A DNA stretch of 64,000 nt from Echinometra lucunter (GCA_029962745.1 CM057156.1:32494027-32558026); one strand, 5' to 3'. Numbered from the stretch's first letter, positions 1 to 12,175 are shown. Program-made: numbers and translations. The notes: a model not told the origin generated them from the sequence alone.

Positions 1-2230
1 TTAGAGCTTAGGATCTTCTTAACCAAGTCAAAGGCTTCTTGGCATTTGTCTGTCCAGACAAACATCTGCTTACTCTTCTTCAGCTCATCTATAGGTTCCA
101 AAATAGATGCCAAATTTGGAATGAACTTTCGATAATAATTGACAATCCCTATGAAGGACTGTACTTCAGAGACATCTCTAGGCGGGCATGCTGATGCAAT
201 GGCTTCAACACGGGACGGGGACGGGTGTAACCCCTCTGCATCTACAACGTGCCCTAGGTACTCCACCGACTTCTGAAGAAATACACACTTGGACTGCTTC
301 AGCCTTAGTCCAAACTGGCTAAGCCTCTTTAAAACCCTTTCCAGGTTGGAGGCATGTTCCTGGTCATTCGACCCTGTGACTATGATATCATCCAGGTAGC
401 AACCAACTCCTTGCAGACCATGTAGTATCTTATCCATGCATTCCTGGAATATGGCCGGGGCCGAACTCACTCCAAACGGTAACCTTGTATACCTAATAAT
501 CCTAGATGTGTGTTAATTGTAACATATTGTCTTGATTTTTCCTCTAAGTCAACTTGTTGATAAGCATTCTTCAAATCAAGCTTTGTAAACTTCTTCCCAC
601 CTTGAAGGCTAGCAAAAAGCTCTTCGGGTCTAGGCATGGGGTATTCTTTCACTTCTAACTGTGGATTAATGGTAACTTTGTAATCACCACAAAGCCTAAT
701 TCTACCATCCGGCTTTTGGACCGGTACAACAGGAGCAGCCCAATCTGAAAACTCCACTGGTTCTAGTATCCCTTCTTTCACTAACCTATCAATTTCCTCA
801 GCTACTTTGTCTTTAAGTGCAAAAGGAATAGGCCTGGGTTTAAAGAACTTTGGCTCTACATCATTTCTCACTTTCAATTTGGCTTGAACCCCTTTAACTC
901 TCCCAACATTATTGTCAAAGACATCACTGTTAGCTACTATCTTCTCTATTCTGTCTTGTGGTGAACTACACTGTGATGCATGGTGGACAGAAAATATTTC
1001 TTTCCACTGCAGACGAATTGTCCACAACCAATCTCTACCCAGTAAAGTTGGACCATTATTCTTCACAACAATTAATGGTAATCTCTTTCTTTGACCATGA
1101 TAGTTGACATCTACCACACATTTACCCAATACAGGTATTTTCTCTTCTGTAAATGTCTTGAGTTTTACTCCACACTTCTGTACCTGTACTTTCTGCTTGA
1201 AATGCTTTTCAAACACAGCTTGACTTATGATAGAAACACCACAGCCTGTATCAACTTCCATCGGTATTTTTGTACCTTCTATTTCAACATTGACCATGAT
1301 AGGTTGAACACTTCTATTTACCTTATGGACTCTAATGTGATATACATCTTCGTCATCACTTGTGTTTGACTCTGAACTTCCAACACTACTTGTTTCTACC
1401 TGATCACCCTCTACATGGCTTACCCCTACTCTTGACTTTCTTCTACTCTTATACTTTGGTTTGTGAGACTTTTCTTTCTTTTGCTCTTTCTCTCTACCTG
1501 ACTTTGACTTAAGACTACTACTCTTATCCTTACAGACTTGTTTCAAGTGTCCTTTACGATGACAAATTTCACAAGTGTAGTCTTTGTACCTGCACTGTTT
1601 CTTTACATGTCCTTTTCTTCCACAACAGTAGCAATCATTGGTAGACTTCCCATAGTTCACGTAGCTGGATCTACTTTTCGAATCACCTGGCTGTAACACT
1701 TCAGCGTTCTTACTAGCTGCCTCTATACTAAGAGCCAATTTGACAGCCTTGTCGATGGTCAAGTTATCTTCCGACAGTAGACGCTTCTGAATGTTCCGGT
1801 CTGCTAAACCACAAACGAATCTGTCTCTCAACGCCTTACTGCGAAACACTCTGAAATCACACGTCTCAGCCATCTTTTTCAGCTCAGCCAGATACACTGC
1901 AATCGTCTCATCATGTCCCTGGTTTCTGTTGTAGAATCTGTATCTCTCAAGCATAACAGGGGGTGTGGGGTTGTAGTGCTCTTTCAATACTGCATCAATC
2001 TCATCAAGTGAAAGTTCTGGAACTCTCCTTGGCGCTACAAGACTTTTGAGTAACCCATATTCCTTGGCACCCATGACCGATAGCAAGACAGCAACCTTCT
2101 TCCTTTCATTGTTAATGTCATTTGCTATGAAATATTGATCAATACGCTCCCTATACACCTCATAAGGTTCCACATCTGGGTTAAAACTCTCTGCTTTACC
2201 CGCTGGAGCCGACGCCATTTTCACAGTCAA
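1..2230 (-). mobile_element. Gypsy-type LTR retrotransposon, Gag-protease-RT part, cut by window edge
   Basis: The - strand reads Gag, aspartic protease and reverse transcriptase in that order, the order of Ty3/Gypsy (Metaviridae) elements of the invertebrate K02A2.6-like kind. The RT continues to position 1 and so runs out of the window; RNase H and integrase are not visible. It lies in an intron of the FBPase gene, in the opposite orientation. An LTR should lie upstream of Gag (higher coordinates, about 2250-2700), but I could not find clear LTR ends or a primer-binding site. An RT frameshift shows that this copy is dead. Confidence 0.9.
467..2230 (-). pseudogene. Gypsy Gag-protease-RT polyprotein, frameshifted in RT
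   Basis: This 587-codon frame encodes a fused retrotransposon polyprotein. Gag occupies about residues 5-260 and carries two CX2CX4HX4C zinc knuckles at residues 200-213 and 220-233 for binding RNA, followed by a Lys/Arg-rich stretch. The protease has its catalytic DTG at residues 327-329 and a later LLGRDWL motif. RT begins near residue 460 and includes KLDLKNAYQQV near residue 550. The frame stops at 467-469, but RT resumes in another frame: RLPFGVSSAP follows from about 492, and the catalytic YLDDI is at 384-398. A single-base shift near 505-520 explains this. Translation could start at 2230 or at a second Met at 2218. Confidence 0.9.
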
Positions 2231-2792
2231 TGTACGCTTCTTCTCACGAGCAGTAACACCGATAATTGTGCATGGGACTAACTAAGTTCCACGCCACACG
2301 AGCACTCTTATAGCAAGACGACACCCACATTCACAGTCATATTTCTCTGATTTACCTGCCTGGGAGCTTCTCACACTTTGGATCCTGATAGGGTACGAAA
2401 ATCCCGATCCTCGTTCGCCATTTGTGGTGTTTGTCCCCACATCATTCCCAAGGCACACTTCACAAGGTGGCGCTATACCACATATACCCAACAGAAAAGT
2501 GATTTATAATCCAATAAAAACCATCTGCGCATTGTAATCCTTATTGCGTATGCGCGCACGCGAAGAGACCATGCAAAATATGGCATAATATTGTACGGCA
2601 AATTTTGTACATGAGCCTATGGGGAACGTGGCGTTTTGTACAATATGCTCTGATATTGTACAGACAAATCATTAAGACAGAAAATATGTGTTTTTAATGC
2701 ACCGCTAAAATTCCCTATATAGATAATAATAACTCTTATTGCGGTGTTAGGCCGATTTTTTTTGTTGTCTCGACCTTTTGTTTGGATTTGCC
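2231..2792 (-). other. 5' flank of Gypsy element, possible LTR/leader, plus intron
   Basis: No host gene is visible here. The part next to Gag probably contains the leader and the 5' LTR; a TATAAGAG motif on the - strand near 2307-2314 could be an LTR promoter. Repeated ATTGTAC words occur near 2590-2660. LTR limits cannot be set without the partner LTR, which lies outside the window. Confidence 0.35.
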
Positions 2793-3208
2793 TTAACCCA
2801 TTCGTGACAGGAATTATTTAAAGCCTAATTTGATCAGCTTTTATTCTTCAAATTGGCAACACCAACATTTTTATTTTATTGCTACATTTCCTTTATAAAA
2901 CGTCATGTATCTGAAATGAATATACATTGACAGAAATTATGATGAGAAGTCAAAAAGTTGCCAATTTGCCGGGGAAAACGGTGATTTTCAACCCTCTATC
3001 ACATTGCCAATTTAAGGATTTTAATGCTTATTTTCCTTTTAAAAATTTTCAGCATCAAGCAACGAATATTGACGCAACCAAAATGGGCACAGTTTGTGTA
3101 GAATTTTTTGCTCTTTCTGCTCATGTATTTGGTATGATTTTTAGGGCTTTGCATCAAAAGATATTAGGCCAAACCACAAAATGTGGACCTATGTCACGAA
3201 TGGGTTAA
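2793..3208. mobile_element. MITE family A, copy 1 (TTAA-flanked)
   Basis: This 416-bp non-coding element begins TTAACCCATTCGTGACAG and ends with its near inverted complement, ...GTCACGAATGGGTTAA. TTAA at both ends fits piggyBac-type insertion (inference). Nearly identical copies lie at 4840-5255 (inverted) and 28423-28836, with diverged ones at 33453 and 21018. The ORF that crosses it is not a gene. Confidence 0.85.
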
Positions 3209-3557
3209 TGCACACTCGATTCGCCTTAACACTCTCCTGCCCTATTGTGACGAAATAAACCCATTCATTGGATTCGCCCTACTGTAGGTTATTATAATGC
3301 TAATGATAATAATGATAATAATAATACAAGATTTCTAAGGCACCAAATCCACTTGATAATCAAACGCTCAAGGCATTTACAGTGCTTAGAACATCATACC
3401 CCACTCTATTGCATGAAATATTATGCTGTTCTGTATGAGATCAAACTTATTTGAAGTGAGATATGTGGTATATTTTCACTAGTTGTATTATATTATAGTC
3501 ATGTGATTTTATTTCATTTTCACTTTATGATGATTTGTATAATTTTAACAATGACAG

Positions 3558-3698
3558 AAGACTGATGGCCCTGTGACGGAGAAGGATTACCTTCAGCCTG
3601 GCCGAGAGATGGTCGCTGCTGGCTATGCCCTTTACGGTAGCGCCACCATGGTTGTACTCAGCACAGGCAATGGTGTCAATGGCTTCCAGTTAGATCCT
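3558..3698 (+). CDS. FBP1: FBPase exon a (47 codons)
   Basis: Acceptor ATGACAG before 3558 and donor GTAAGT at 3699. It encodes [20 protein letters not shown] and ends in GFQLDP, the strongly conserved centre of FBPase. The start is inferred from human KSTDEPSEKD; the alternative AG at 3559-3560 would drop one Lys. Confidence 0.93.
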
Positions 3699-6600
3699 GT
3701 AAGTATTTCAATTACTCATTTGATTAACCCATGGAATACTAATCGCTGAGATCACTTAGACCACTGGAAATGTGTGTTAAAGGCAGCGGATAAATTTAAA
3801 AACATCTTTTATATGCTAGACAAACATAATGGTTTCTTTCTTGGATGTAGGACTGTGTTTTCTTTGGTTATGTCATCTAAGATATAATTGTATGTAACTA
3901 GATTTTAAGAGGCAGTTTATGTTATCTCTAATTATAGTTTCTTTGATGGTTTAGCAAACATAAAGAAATAATTGAATCATTACAAACTTCATGAAATGAT
4001 ACCATAAAATTTCATATTTAAAGTATTATATTAGCTAATATAAGTTCAGTAAATACTGAAATATGCCATGTCTGCTGCATACAAAGAGATGTGTTTATTT
4101 CATGATTTCCAAATGGGACTTTAATCTTCCTTATTTTCACATTGTCAAACTCTGCAGTTCAAAAGATTGCAGGTTATGGACATGATGGATCTTACCATCA
4201 GTGAGATGAATTGCAGTCTGAATATGAACATGTATCATAGCAAGGAGGTGATTTTACCGGCCTTTCGGTGCTAAATGTCATGAGGGGACTGAAACCTTTT
4301 ACTTGTGGGGTTGAAACAAGGTTCACCGTACACAGCCCCTCAGGATCAAAGCCTTGTTGTCATTCCTTTAGGAAGTCTGATCAACTAGACACAAGGTTAC
4401 CCTACTCTAGGCCTAAAATTTTGGTCTGGCCCTACAAGATTTTGCGTAAAGCTCAATGCATGCAGACCTTACAGTCTCAATCTAGACCCTGTATGAAAAA
4501 AGTTTGTTTGGAGCCTGACCTAACTCGTCTAGTTTTTTTGCCATGAATTTTCATAATTTGTAGCATAGCAAACAACTAAGGTGATGCATTGATTTCACCA
4601 TGTCTGTCCTTGCTTATGCAGGCCATTGGCGAGTTTGTACTGACCGATCGTGATATGAAGATCAAACCGAGAGGAAAGATCTTCAGTATCAATGAAGGAT
4701 ATGCTATGTACTGGGATGACAGCATCAAGGAATATGTCAAGTCCAAGAAGTTCCCTGAGGTAAAAAATAATGTCTCTTGAAAATTCCTCTCTTTTTACTC
4801 CAAAGGTTTGATATAGTTTTGAAAGTAGCAAATAGATGCTTAACCCATTCGTGACAGAGGTCCACATTTTGTGGTTTGGCCTAATATCTTTCGATGCAAA
4901 GCCCTAAAAATCATACCAAATACATGAGCAGAAAGAGTAAAAAATTCTACACAAACTGTGCCCATTTTGGTTGCGTCAATATTCGTTGTTTAATGCTGAA
5001 ATTTTTTTAAAGGAAAATAAGCATTAAAATCCTTAAATTGGCAATGTGATAGAAAGTTTAAAATCACCATTTTCCCCTGCAAATTGGCAACTTTTTGACT
5101 TCTCATCATAACTTCTGTCAATTTATATTCATTTCAGATACATTACATTTTGTAAGAAAAATGTAGCAATAAAATAAAAATGTTGGTGTTGCCAATTTGA
5201 AGAATAAAAGCTGATTAAATTAGGCTTTAAATAATTCCTGTCACGAATGGGTTAACTGTGTTTTCCCCCTTCTCTTACAGAGAGTTTAGAAATCCTAAAG
5301 TGTAGCAACGTGATACTTCTGTATTGGGAGTGAAATATGGAGTTCTGACTGCAATGCATATTATACAGTGATGCCCCAAAATGATTTTGGATATTAAACC
5401 ATTTTCCTGATATGTTCCTACTAGCATTATATTACTATGTGAAAGAGACTGTGTATTGTTATTAACTTTTTGTTTATGATATTGTTGATAATTCTAAAGT
5501 CCACCACACACCTTACGATCCGACTGGTGTGCGACTGAGTGAGAGGAGATGTAACGTCACAGCTCTTGTCAGCTTGTGAGTCGCAGACCAGTCAGAGACA
5601 AATCGCAAGGACAGTGGTAAGAATTTGACATGTCGAATATCTACAACTGGATCGCAGGCTCAATCCAACTTCCAGCCAATCAGACAACAGTATACGAGTA
5701 GTCAGATTGCAAGATGTGCGGTTTCGAGGCTTGTGATTGCCCTGCGATTCGTCTCCTCTCACCCAGTCCCCAGACCAGTCGGATCGTAACATGTGGTGGG
5801 CTTAAGTTAGGATATGCCAAGGAAACTTGGTTTAATTGTCATACCTACTGTCATTGATTAACATGGTCCTTTAGAATAAAGGGAGTAAGCAAAAGAAAGG
5901 AAAGCATCATATAGGTAAAAATCAAGCATTGACATATTTGGGAGAAAATATCCTTAATATTTGTCTTTCTTAATTGCCCATACTTTACCCCTGATTTTCT
6001 TATGTGTTTTCAGGCTACAATTTTGATTTTAGATTCTGTTTTTATGACCAATCAGACAATTTGTTAAAATTGTTACCGGTATGTGTTTTTGTAATGTATG
6101 TAGGATGGCAAGGCTCCGTATGGTGCACGATACATTGGTTCCATGGTGGCTGACATGCACAGGACACTCAAGTATGGAGGTATCTTTTTATACCCTGCAC
6201 ACAAGAAGAGTCCTAAGGGAAAGGTAAAGACAATCAAATCTATTCATGGTGAAAGCATTATTGAAATGAGATATACTAGGGTGGTTTTGTAAGTCATATT
6301 TTAGAGTTTGTTTTAAAGTAATTTTGGACCTTACGTACATTGTCTCTTGGTGAGACTTATTCATCAGAATGCATGTGACCATCACATGATTATAGTGTGC
6401 ATGGCTATGTTATTGCTACAGTTTCAGGGTGCTGTTGCATAAAAACTTACTATGATAGTAACTTTGCCATCAATGGCAACTACCATGATAACATTGCTCA
6501 ACAGCCAATCAAAATCCTATATTCCATGAAAGTTACCATTGATGGCAAAGTTACTATATTAGTAAGTTTTATGCAATGGCACCCTGGAGTCACAAAGAAC

Positions 6601-6932
6601 AAATAGAATGTAAATGTGTCCTCTGTCTAGTAGGTATTCTTGCAACAGTATCTTGGGAATATATCTAGGATTTCTGTTTTACCCAGGACTTTAGTGATTA
6701 CATACATCTTTTCAACAAGACATATTTTCCATTTCTTCCTCAGCTGAGGCTGTTATACGAGTGTAACCCGATGGCCTACGTCATCGAGAAGGCTGGCGGG
6801 AAGGCTGTAACCGGTCAAGGAAACATTCTGGACATCCAGCCAACGGCCATCCATCAGCGCTGTCCAGTTATCATGGGATCTGTAGAAGATGTGGATGATT
6901 TTCTGGCTATTGTCCAGAAATGCTCAACCTAA
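3558..6932 (+). CDS. FBP1: Fructose-1,6-bisphosphatase, C-terminal four exons (5' part outside window)
   Basis: FBPase removes the 1-phosphate of fructose-1,6-bisphosphate, the committed cytosolic step of gluconeogenesis, and works as a Mg-dependent homotetramer. Four exons (3558-3698, 4622-4759, 6104-6223, 6744-6932) join in phase 0 throughout and encode 195 residues plus stop. They match the human enzyme from about residue 142 to its end. Conserved substrate-site residues are visible: the Asn and Tyr of NEGYA, Arg-Tyr of ARYIGSM, Tyr of GGIFLYP, Lys before LRLLYE, and the Glu of that motif. The N-terminal half, with the AMP site and metal-binding loop, lies before the window. The gene is intact here and converges on the exchanger gene. 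Only one copy is visible, so vertebrate FBP1 versus FBP2 naming does not apply strictly. Confidence 0.96.
3699..4621 (+). other. FBPase intron
   Basis: Intron of 923 bp with GTAAGT and TTATGCAG ends. The ORF at 4268-4546 has no recognisable product and no splice logic. I see no other feature. Confidence 0.85.
4622..4759 (+). CDS. FBP1: FBPase exon b (46 codons)
   Basis: Encodes [14 protein letters not shown]...[11 protein letters not shown]...KKFPE. The Asn and Tyr of NEGYA contact the sugar phosphate in known structures. Acceptor ATGCAG, donor GTAAAA; both borders are in phase 0. Confidence 0.96.
4840..5255. mobile_element. MITE family A, copy 2 (inverted)
   Basis: 416 bp, exactly the length of copy 1 but in reverse orientation. 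It lies in the next FBPase intron and has TTAA at both ends. High identity between the two copies suggests fairly recent activity. Confidence 0.85.
5497..5804. mobile_element. MITE with ~30-bp terminal inverted repeats
   Basis: The left end AAGTCCACCACACACCTTAC and the right end are inverted complements, continuing through GATCCGACTGGT, with a further subterminal match around GAGAGGAGA. About 308 bp, non-coding, in an FBPase intron. The family is unknown to me. Confidence 0.75.
6104..6223 (+). CDS. FBP1: FBPase exon c (40 codons)
   Basis: Encodes [20 protein letters not shown] then YGGIFLYP. It carries the Arg that reaches across the dimer to the substrate of the neighbouring subunit, and two Tyr of the substrate site. 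Acceptor ATGTAG, donor GTAAAG, phase 0. Confidence 0.96.
6425..6586. mobile_element. Fold-back MITE family C, copy 1
   Basis: The ends CAGGGTGC(T)GTTGCATAAAA and TTTTATGCAATGGCACCCTG are inverted complements, and the inner sequence, including GTAACTTTGCCATCAATGG, also folds back. A related element at 25241-25445 shares the AGCCAATCAAAATC centre. The ORF spanning it is an artefact. Confidence 0.75.
6744..6932 (+). CDS. FBP1: FBPase terminal coding exon d (62 codons + stop)
   Basis: Encodes [19 protein letters not shown] to ...[11 protein letters not shown] and stops with TAA at 6930-6932. The Glu of LLYEC is a metal/phosphate ligand. Polypyrimidine tract and CAG precede 6744. The length to the C-terminus equals the human enzyme. 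Confidence 0.97.
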   Translation: MRLLYECNPMAYVIEKAGGKAVTGQGNILDIQPTAIHQRCPVIMGSVEDVDDFLAIVQKCST

Positions 6933-9600
6933 GGAGTAGTACTGGTGAATCAGTTCAGGTTGATCTTAATTCCTGGATGAAACAGAACTGGATAGTATTG
7001 AAGAAAATGACCCTTTTTTATTTACTAGCTTTTCCTTTGTTTGGACTCTAATTAATACAAGATTGCAATTGATGAAGTGCAAGCAGGGGAACTGGTGTAT
7101 TAACTACATGTAGTGAAGCATAGATGTAGATATGTGTGTAGTGTCACATTACTCAGCTATATTTCATCAATACTTGCTTCTCTATAAACTCAAATATTAT
7201 CCTACATGTATCACACTGCCAATGTATACATGCTCAGCATTTCTGACTGTTTACCACAATAGCTCTTGTTTGATTAACCTGTAGGCACCCAAATGAATTG
7301 CTTTACTAAAAGCAGATGTTCAGAAAAAGAGAATAGTTGCAGAAAAATATAATACTATATATATAGTAAAACTATGGAATAATATTTGAGAAGTAAGACA
7401 ATTTGAGTAATATGAATATTTCATTATTTTCGTCATGGGGCTGTGATGTCATAAGCTTATTATTCACCAATTGTTTTGTATATTTTGATACCCTAAATTT
7501 CCTTCCGTTCCCACTCCACCCCCCCCCCTCCCCTCTTCCACTGCCCAAAAGATTACAAATACCTTTTCCCTAAGTAATATATTGATGATAAATTTAGATC
7601 ATATCTTGTGTGTGCATAAATGTGTGAACAGTATTTTTTCATGAAAATAGAAATTAAGATTTATTTTGTTTATAGTCTTTTTCTAAAATATCCCTTGATC
7701 CCTTGTTATATAAAACGGCTCAATGCGATGTATGTACTGTACGAGCTGATATTTTCGCGGTGGTTTTATTTTCGCGAATCACTCACCTATCGCGAATTTA
7801 ACAACACGCGAAAATATCCGCACATTTGCTTTAGCTCTCGTCATTGGCACATTGTTACCACTGCCATGCACTATGCGGAAAGTGCAGCAGTACAGTCCTC
7901 TGTATATACTGTGTAGTATCATATCACTGTATCACAACACACAGAGAAATTGTAACTCGTCACAAGTTAGTTCCGTAGTCACCTCCATAACCCCTATAAG
8001 AAGCCAAATTCTGCTACCAAGAATGTGGAATCGGTGCCATTTTTCCAAAGCATGCGGGGCCTTAGTGGGGTGGTAAGAAAGAGCATCGCCCAAAACGAGC
8101 TATAAATCAACAAATCAGGGGTTTTATGACAGCTTTTTTTTGTTTATCGCAACCTATGAGTGCAGTGGTATTGGCAAAAAAAAACTGAAAAACAAATTCT
8201 CCGGATCTGCCGATATGACTCTTTCATGTACAAATAAGTTTACTGCAAGTCACGTCTTGCTACTGCTCTTGCGCTCGCGAAATAAACAACTCACGAAAAA
8301 AAGTCTGTGAGCCTGTGATGCGCGAAAATATCTGTACACGAAAATATTGGCTTATACGGTATATGATCTTCATTTCTGAAGTAATTCTCAACTGTCATAC
8401 AGTATTGTATCTAAAATTAGACAATCAAAATATATCATAGAAGCTGTACTGCCAACATCATAATGTGTATCTCTTCCATTTTATGAGCATGCAATATGCA
8501 TGTCATTTCAGTAGGAAAGTTGTAACAAGGCTGAAAGCTAACTTGTCAAAATCATGGTTCCTGTTTATTGTTGATTGTTACAAAAATATGTTTTGCTCTT
8601 TTTTTCTGATGGCTAAATGGCAATAGGTAAGTGGTATTCAGTTTGAAAATTTAATTTTGAATCTGCAATAATCTTTTGATGTTCACTGAAATATTAACAA
8701 GTTTGTGATAAGCCAAAATAAACTAGCTGTAGAAATTGCACAGAATTGTACTTGTGTGAAGAATGAATTTCACATTAATGTTACATTCCTGTCTTTGCTG
8801 TTAAAAATGTCAAGATCCTGTACAATTGTATTCCATTTTTCTAATGAAAATACTTGAGAAAATAAATCATTGTTTTTTTATAGGAAATGACACTCTAACC
8901 AGCAATGTTATCAAGTATAATAGAAATATTTAATGTACCAGTTATATATTTTAATTAGTTTAATGAATTATTTTCCATCTGTTTACTGATACATTCAGAA
9001 ACACTTGTCATTTCTCATACAGTAGTAGAAACTTATTTTTTCAACCAAGCTGTTACTATGACATACTCAGTCATAGCAATTTTTTTTTTTTTATCATGCT
9101 TTTTAAAACTAAATAAAATCAATCAGTTTTTTTTAGATTGTGTCAGTTTTGAAGTAAGATATTAGGACAATTTGATGATTGTAACCATTGTTTTATGTAT
9201 TAATTTCATCAAAACATACATGCACTTTCAGGTTGGGAGTTTATATGATATGGACAGACATTGATTAAACCTGTCATTTTTCAGAATTATGAATCATTTT
9301 ATTTGACTTAATTTTTGGTTTATCATGACTGCAGTCATGGTTTGTATCTTGCGTTCTCAGTTAAGTCATAGGTTCTAGTCGTAGCTCAATGCTTGTGTCT
9401 TTTATGATCTGTAGTTATCTTGTTACTTTAAATGTAATAGGTGGTACCATGCAATAATTACTATAAATCCTTACGTGCTGTGCATGCCGGATTTATTGAT
9501 GCCAAAGGCAGGGTCATTGATATCCATTATATACATGTCTAAGGTCCTCTCAGTATTTAATTTGTCTATGTTGCCTGTAATTCATTGAATAAATGAAGCA
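6933..9600 (+). other. Probable FBPase 3' UTR and downstream flank
   Basis: AT-rich non-coding sequence after the FBPase stop. AATAAA poly(A) signals on the + strand occur at 8717-8722, 8861-8866 and 9588-9593; which one is used cannot be told from sequence. A repeat at 7735-8361 interrupts it. No further gene is seen. Confidence 0.5.
7735..8361. mobile_element. MITE family E, copy 1 (ATTTTCGCG-type)
   Basis: The left end TACTGTACGAGCTGATATTT and the right end, AAATATTGGCTTATACGGTA, are imperfect inverted repeats. Several ATTTTCGCG and CGCGAAAATAT words lie inside each end. 627 bp. Shorter relatives are at 54027-54217 and perhaps 58366-58616. Confidence 0.65.
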
Positions 9601-9960
9601 TGAAGTGAAATTAAGCACTCTACCTGTGTTTATGTACGATTGTAGGGTGAAATATACAAATAGTATCAATGCATTATTACAAGTTTTAAAAGTGCTTGTG
9701 TTATGTTGTGTAGAATTTTCTTTGCATTATACATGTATAATACCTGCTCTTTTGTGTAGTTAAGGCAGTGTGCTGTAAGCAAAACATTGTTATGTGCAAT
9801 GTCAATTTCTAGTCAAGTTTACTTTCCAACACTGTTTTTTTCTACTTCTATTTCACAAAGCACATGCCTTGAATAGATAGAAATCATTAAGAATGTGCTT
9901 GGTTTAAGTAATGGCAGTTGAAATTCTAGGACTCTTTCTCCTGGACTCTCTTGCTCCTCA

Positions 9961-9967
9961 ACCCCCC

Positions 9968-9998
<31 letters not shown>

Positions 9999-10215
9999 GC
10001 TTCAAGGCCCAGCTCATCCCCCACACCCCTCTGGGCTCATCATCAGGCTGAATGGCGGACTAGCGCAAATCCCCGACCCCGGGCTCTCGATTGTCTTTTC
10101 GTTCTTCTTCAGTCTCTTCTCTTCTTCTTCTTCTTCTTCTTCTTCTTCTTCTTCTCTTCTCTCTCCTTCTTCCTCCCCTCCTCCTCCATCCTCCTCATCT
10201 TCTTCTTCTTCCATC
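9961..10215. repeat. Poly-C, (CT)n and (CTT)n low-complexity tract
   Basis: A run of C, then about ten CT units, then TTC-rich sequence with TCCTCC interruptions. The overlapping Ser/Leu and Glu/Lys ORFs on both strands are products of this repeat. Confidence 0.95.
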
Positions 10216-12147
10216 TCTCACACATATGTATGTAAAATTCATCATCCCTTTGTATCGGCATGCATACATACTCAAGCTGACGAAAAAAGGATAACAATCG
10301 ACCAAAGTAAAACACACCTTTAGACAAGATCTTCTTTTAGTTAGAGCATAGTAGAAATTTATTGCCCATGCTGAAACCCTCCTGAGCAAAACAAAAAAAC
10401 AAACAAACAAAAAAGATAAAAGGAATAGTACAGTCACAGAAGTAAAATTGGTGATAAAAAATAAACTTTCTCCTGTGCACCTCTCTTCATCACAATCAAT
10501 GTATTTGTATGGATGCTCCCAATGGCAACAGTTTGACAAAGTGTATACAGTATAACCTGATTATAACTGGAAACAATGACCCTTGAATATCTTCTGAATG
10601 ACAAAGTACTTAATGAATTCTCACAGATTTACAATGTAGTTCTTATGTGGCATGTACACTACATGTGTCTTACTGAAATGATGCAATGGTAATTGTATTT
10701 TAATTCATAAATTGGCCATTATGAAAAATGCCAGATAATGCTATTCGCAATTACCAAAATACATGTATTCATACAATGTATAAGGTCATTTCATGCACCA
10801 AATGTATTACCTGGAAGTATGGAGTGAACAAAATTTGCTAGTGAGAGCAAAACCCTGAAATATTTGTTGAAGTGTGCCTTCAAATGGATTTTCAACTTAT
10901 CCTCAGTGTGATTTCTTGCGGTGGTTGGGAAAGTCCAGTCAACTGGTAGAACTTGCACAGAAGATATTAATCACCCTTACAGTAGTCAGAAACACAAAAC
11001 AGAAAACATCTGTTTCTTCAGGTAAAATAAAACAGATAAATTCATTTCAAAACAGGAAAGAGGTAGGTTTGGACTACTAAGCAAAAAAGAATGCCAATGA
11101 TATATTTCTTTAACAATTTCCTGGTTAAACTTTGATAAAGGAATTCTATTAAACAGAAAAGCTATGGAGTATGTTATGGTAGTGGTCAGATTCTTACATT
11201 TGGGGGACCCAATTTCATGGAAAACTTCATTCTTTCAAATCTGCAATGCATTTTAGAGAAAAGTCTTTATTTCCAAAGTAAAACCTTGCAGTATACTATA
11301 CCAGTGAGAGAACTACGCTTAATTCTCCTCATGGGGGGCCAACCATACATGTACATTCTATGTGTCTCTATAACCCTGATTCAAAGCAAAGAGACGGAGG
11401 GATATATGTTGGGGTAATAAGCACTGTACATACAACGTCCTTTTGCTTCAAAACCCCTTCTAACTCTCAGATTACAGTATACCTTGGAACATAGAACATA
11501 TACAGGTACACTGTTTGCAATGCTGATGTTTCTTGCATATAAGCAACTTTGCCATCTTTGGAAAAAATGTACAACTTCCAACCAGTGTTAGCCCTATTCA
11601 TATACCTCTGTCTACAAAGTTACAAAACAATGATGTATATCCAGACTTCAGAGCTTTGTGGTTTCAAAATAAGTCGGTCTCCTTTACACTTCTATACATA
11701 CATGTAAATATATGTAAATTCGTTGTAAATGAGAAAAATGAAGTACTTTGTTAAACACTGCATTGTTTCCATATTTCATATAACCATCTTCATGCCAACA
11801 AACCATCATAAATAATTATGGAAATTGGCACTAATCTAACAGGTCACAAAACATTTGTTATATAATTTAGACAGTATGCTTATTTGAAGGATGAATCAGA
11901 GAAATATTTGTTGTGCATGTTCATAAAACAATATACAAAGTATAACTCCTTGCGATAAGTATTTCATTACAGGTAATACACAAAGTTAGTAATGGTCAAA
12001 GGGGAAAAAAAATCAATAATTTTTCAATTTTTGAAAACATTTTTGAGGGTAGAAAGAAGACTTTCAAAAGTCACTCCTGATTGCTTTCATTTTCAAGAAA
12101 TTCCATGATAAAACATTAAATTTTAGTAATATTCTTTTGATGATGAA

Positions 12148-12175
12148 TTTCGTGGGTCTGCTAAGACCCACGAAA
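12148..12175. other. Perfect 12-bp hairpin in probable 3' UTR
   Basis: TTTCGTGGGTCT pairs perfectly with AGACCCACGAAA around a four-base GCTA loop. It lies in the probable exchanger 3' UTR. A function (RNA structure or protein site) is speculative. Confidence 0.6.

Noticed and set aside
2282..2491. 69-codon ORF upstream of Gypsy Gag
   Set aside because: It lies in the probable leader/LTR and has no recognisable retroelement domain.
4268..4546. 92-codon ORF in an FBPase intron
   Set aside because: The two FBPase exons around it join in phase without it, and it matches nothing I know.
10014..10327. Glu/Lys- and Ser/Leu-rich ORFs
   Set aside because: They come from the (CTT)n tract.
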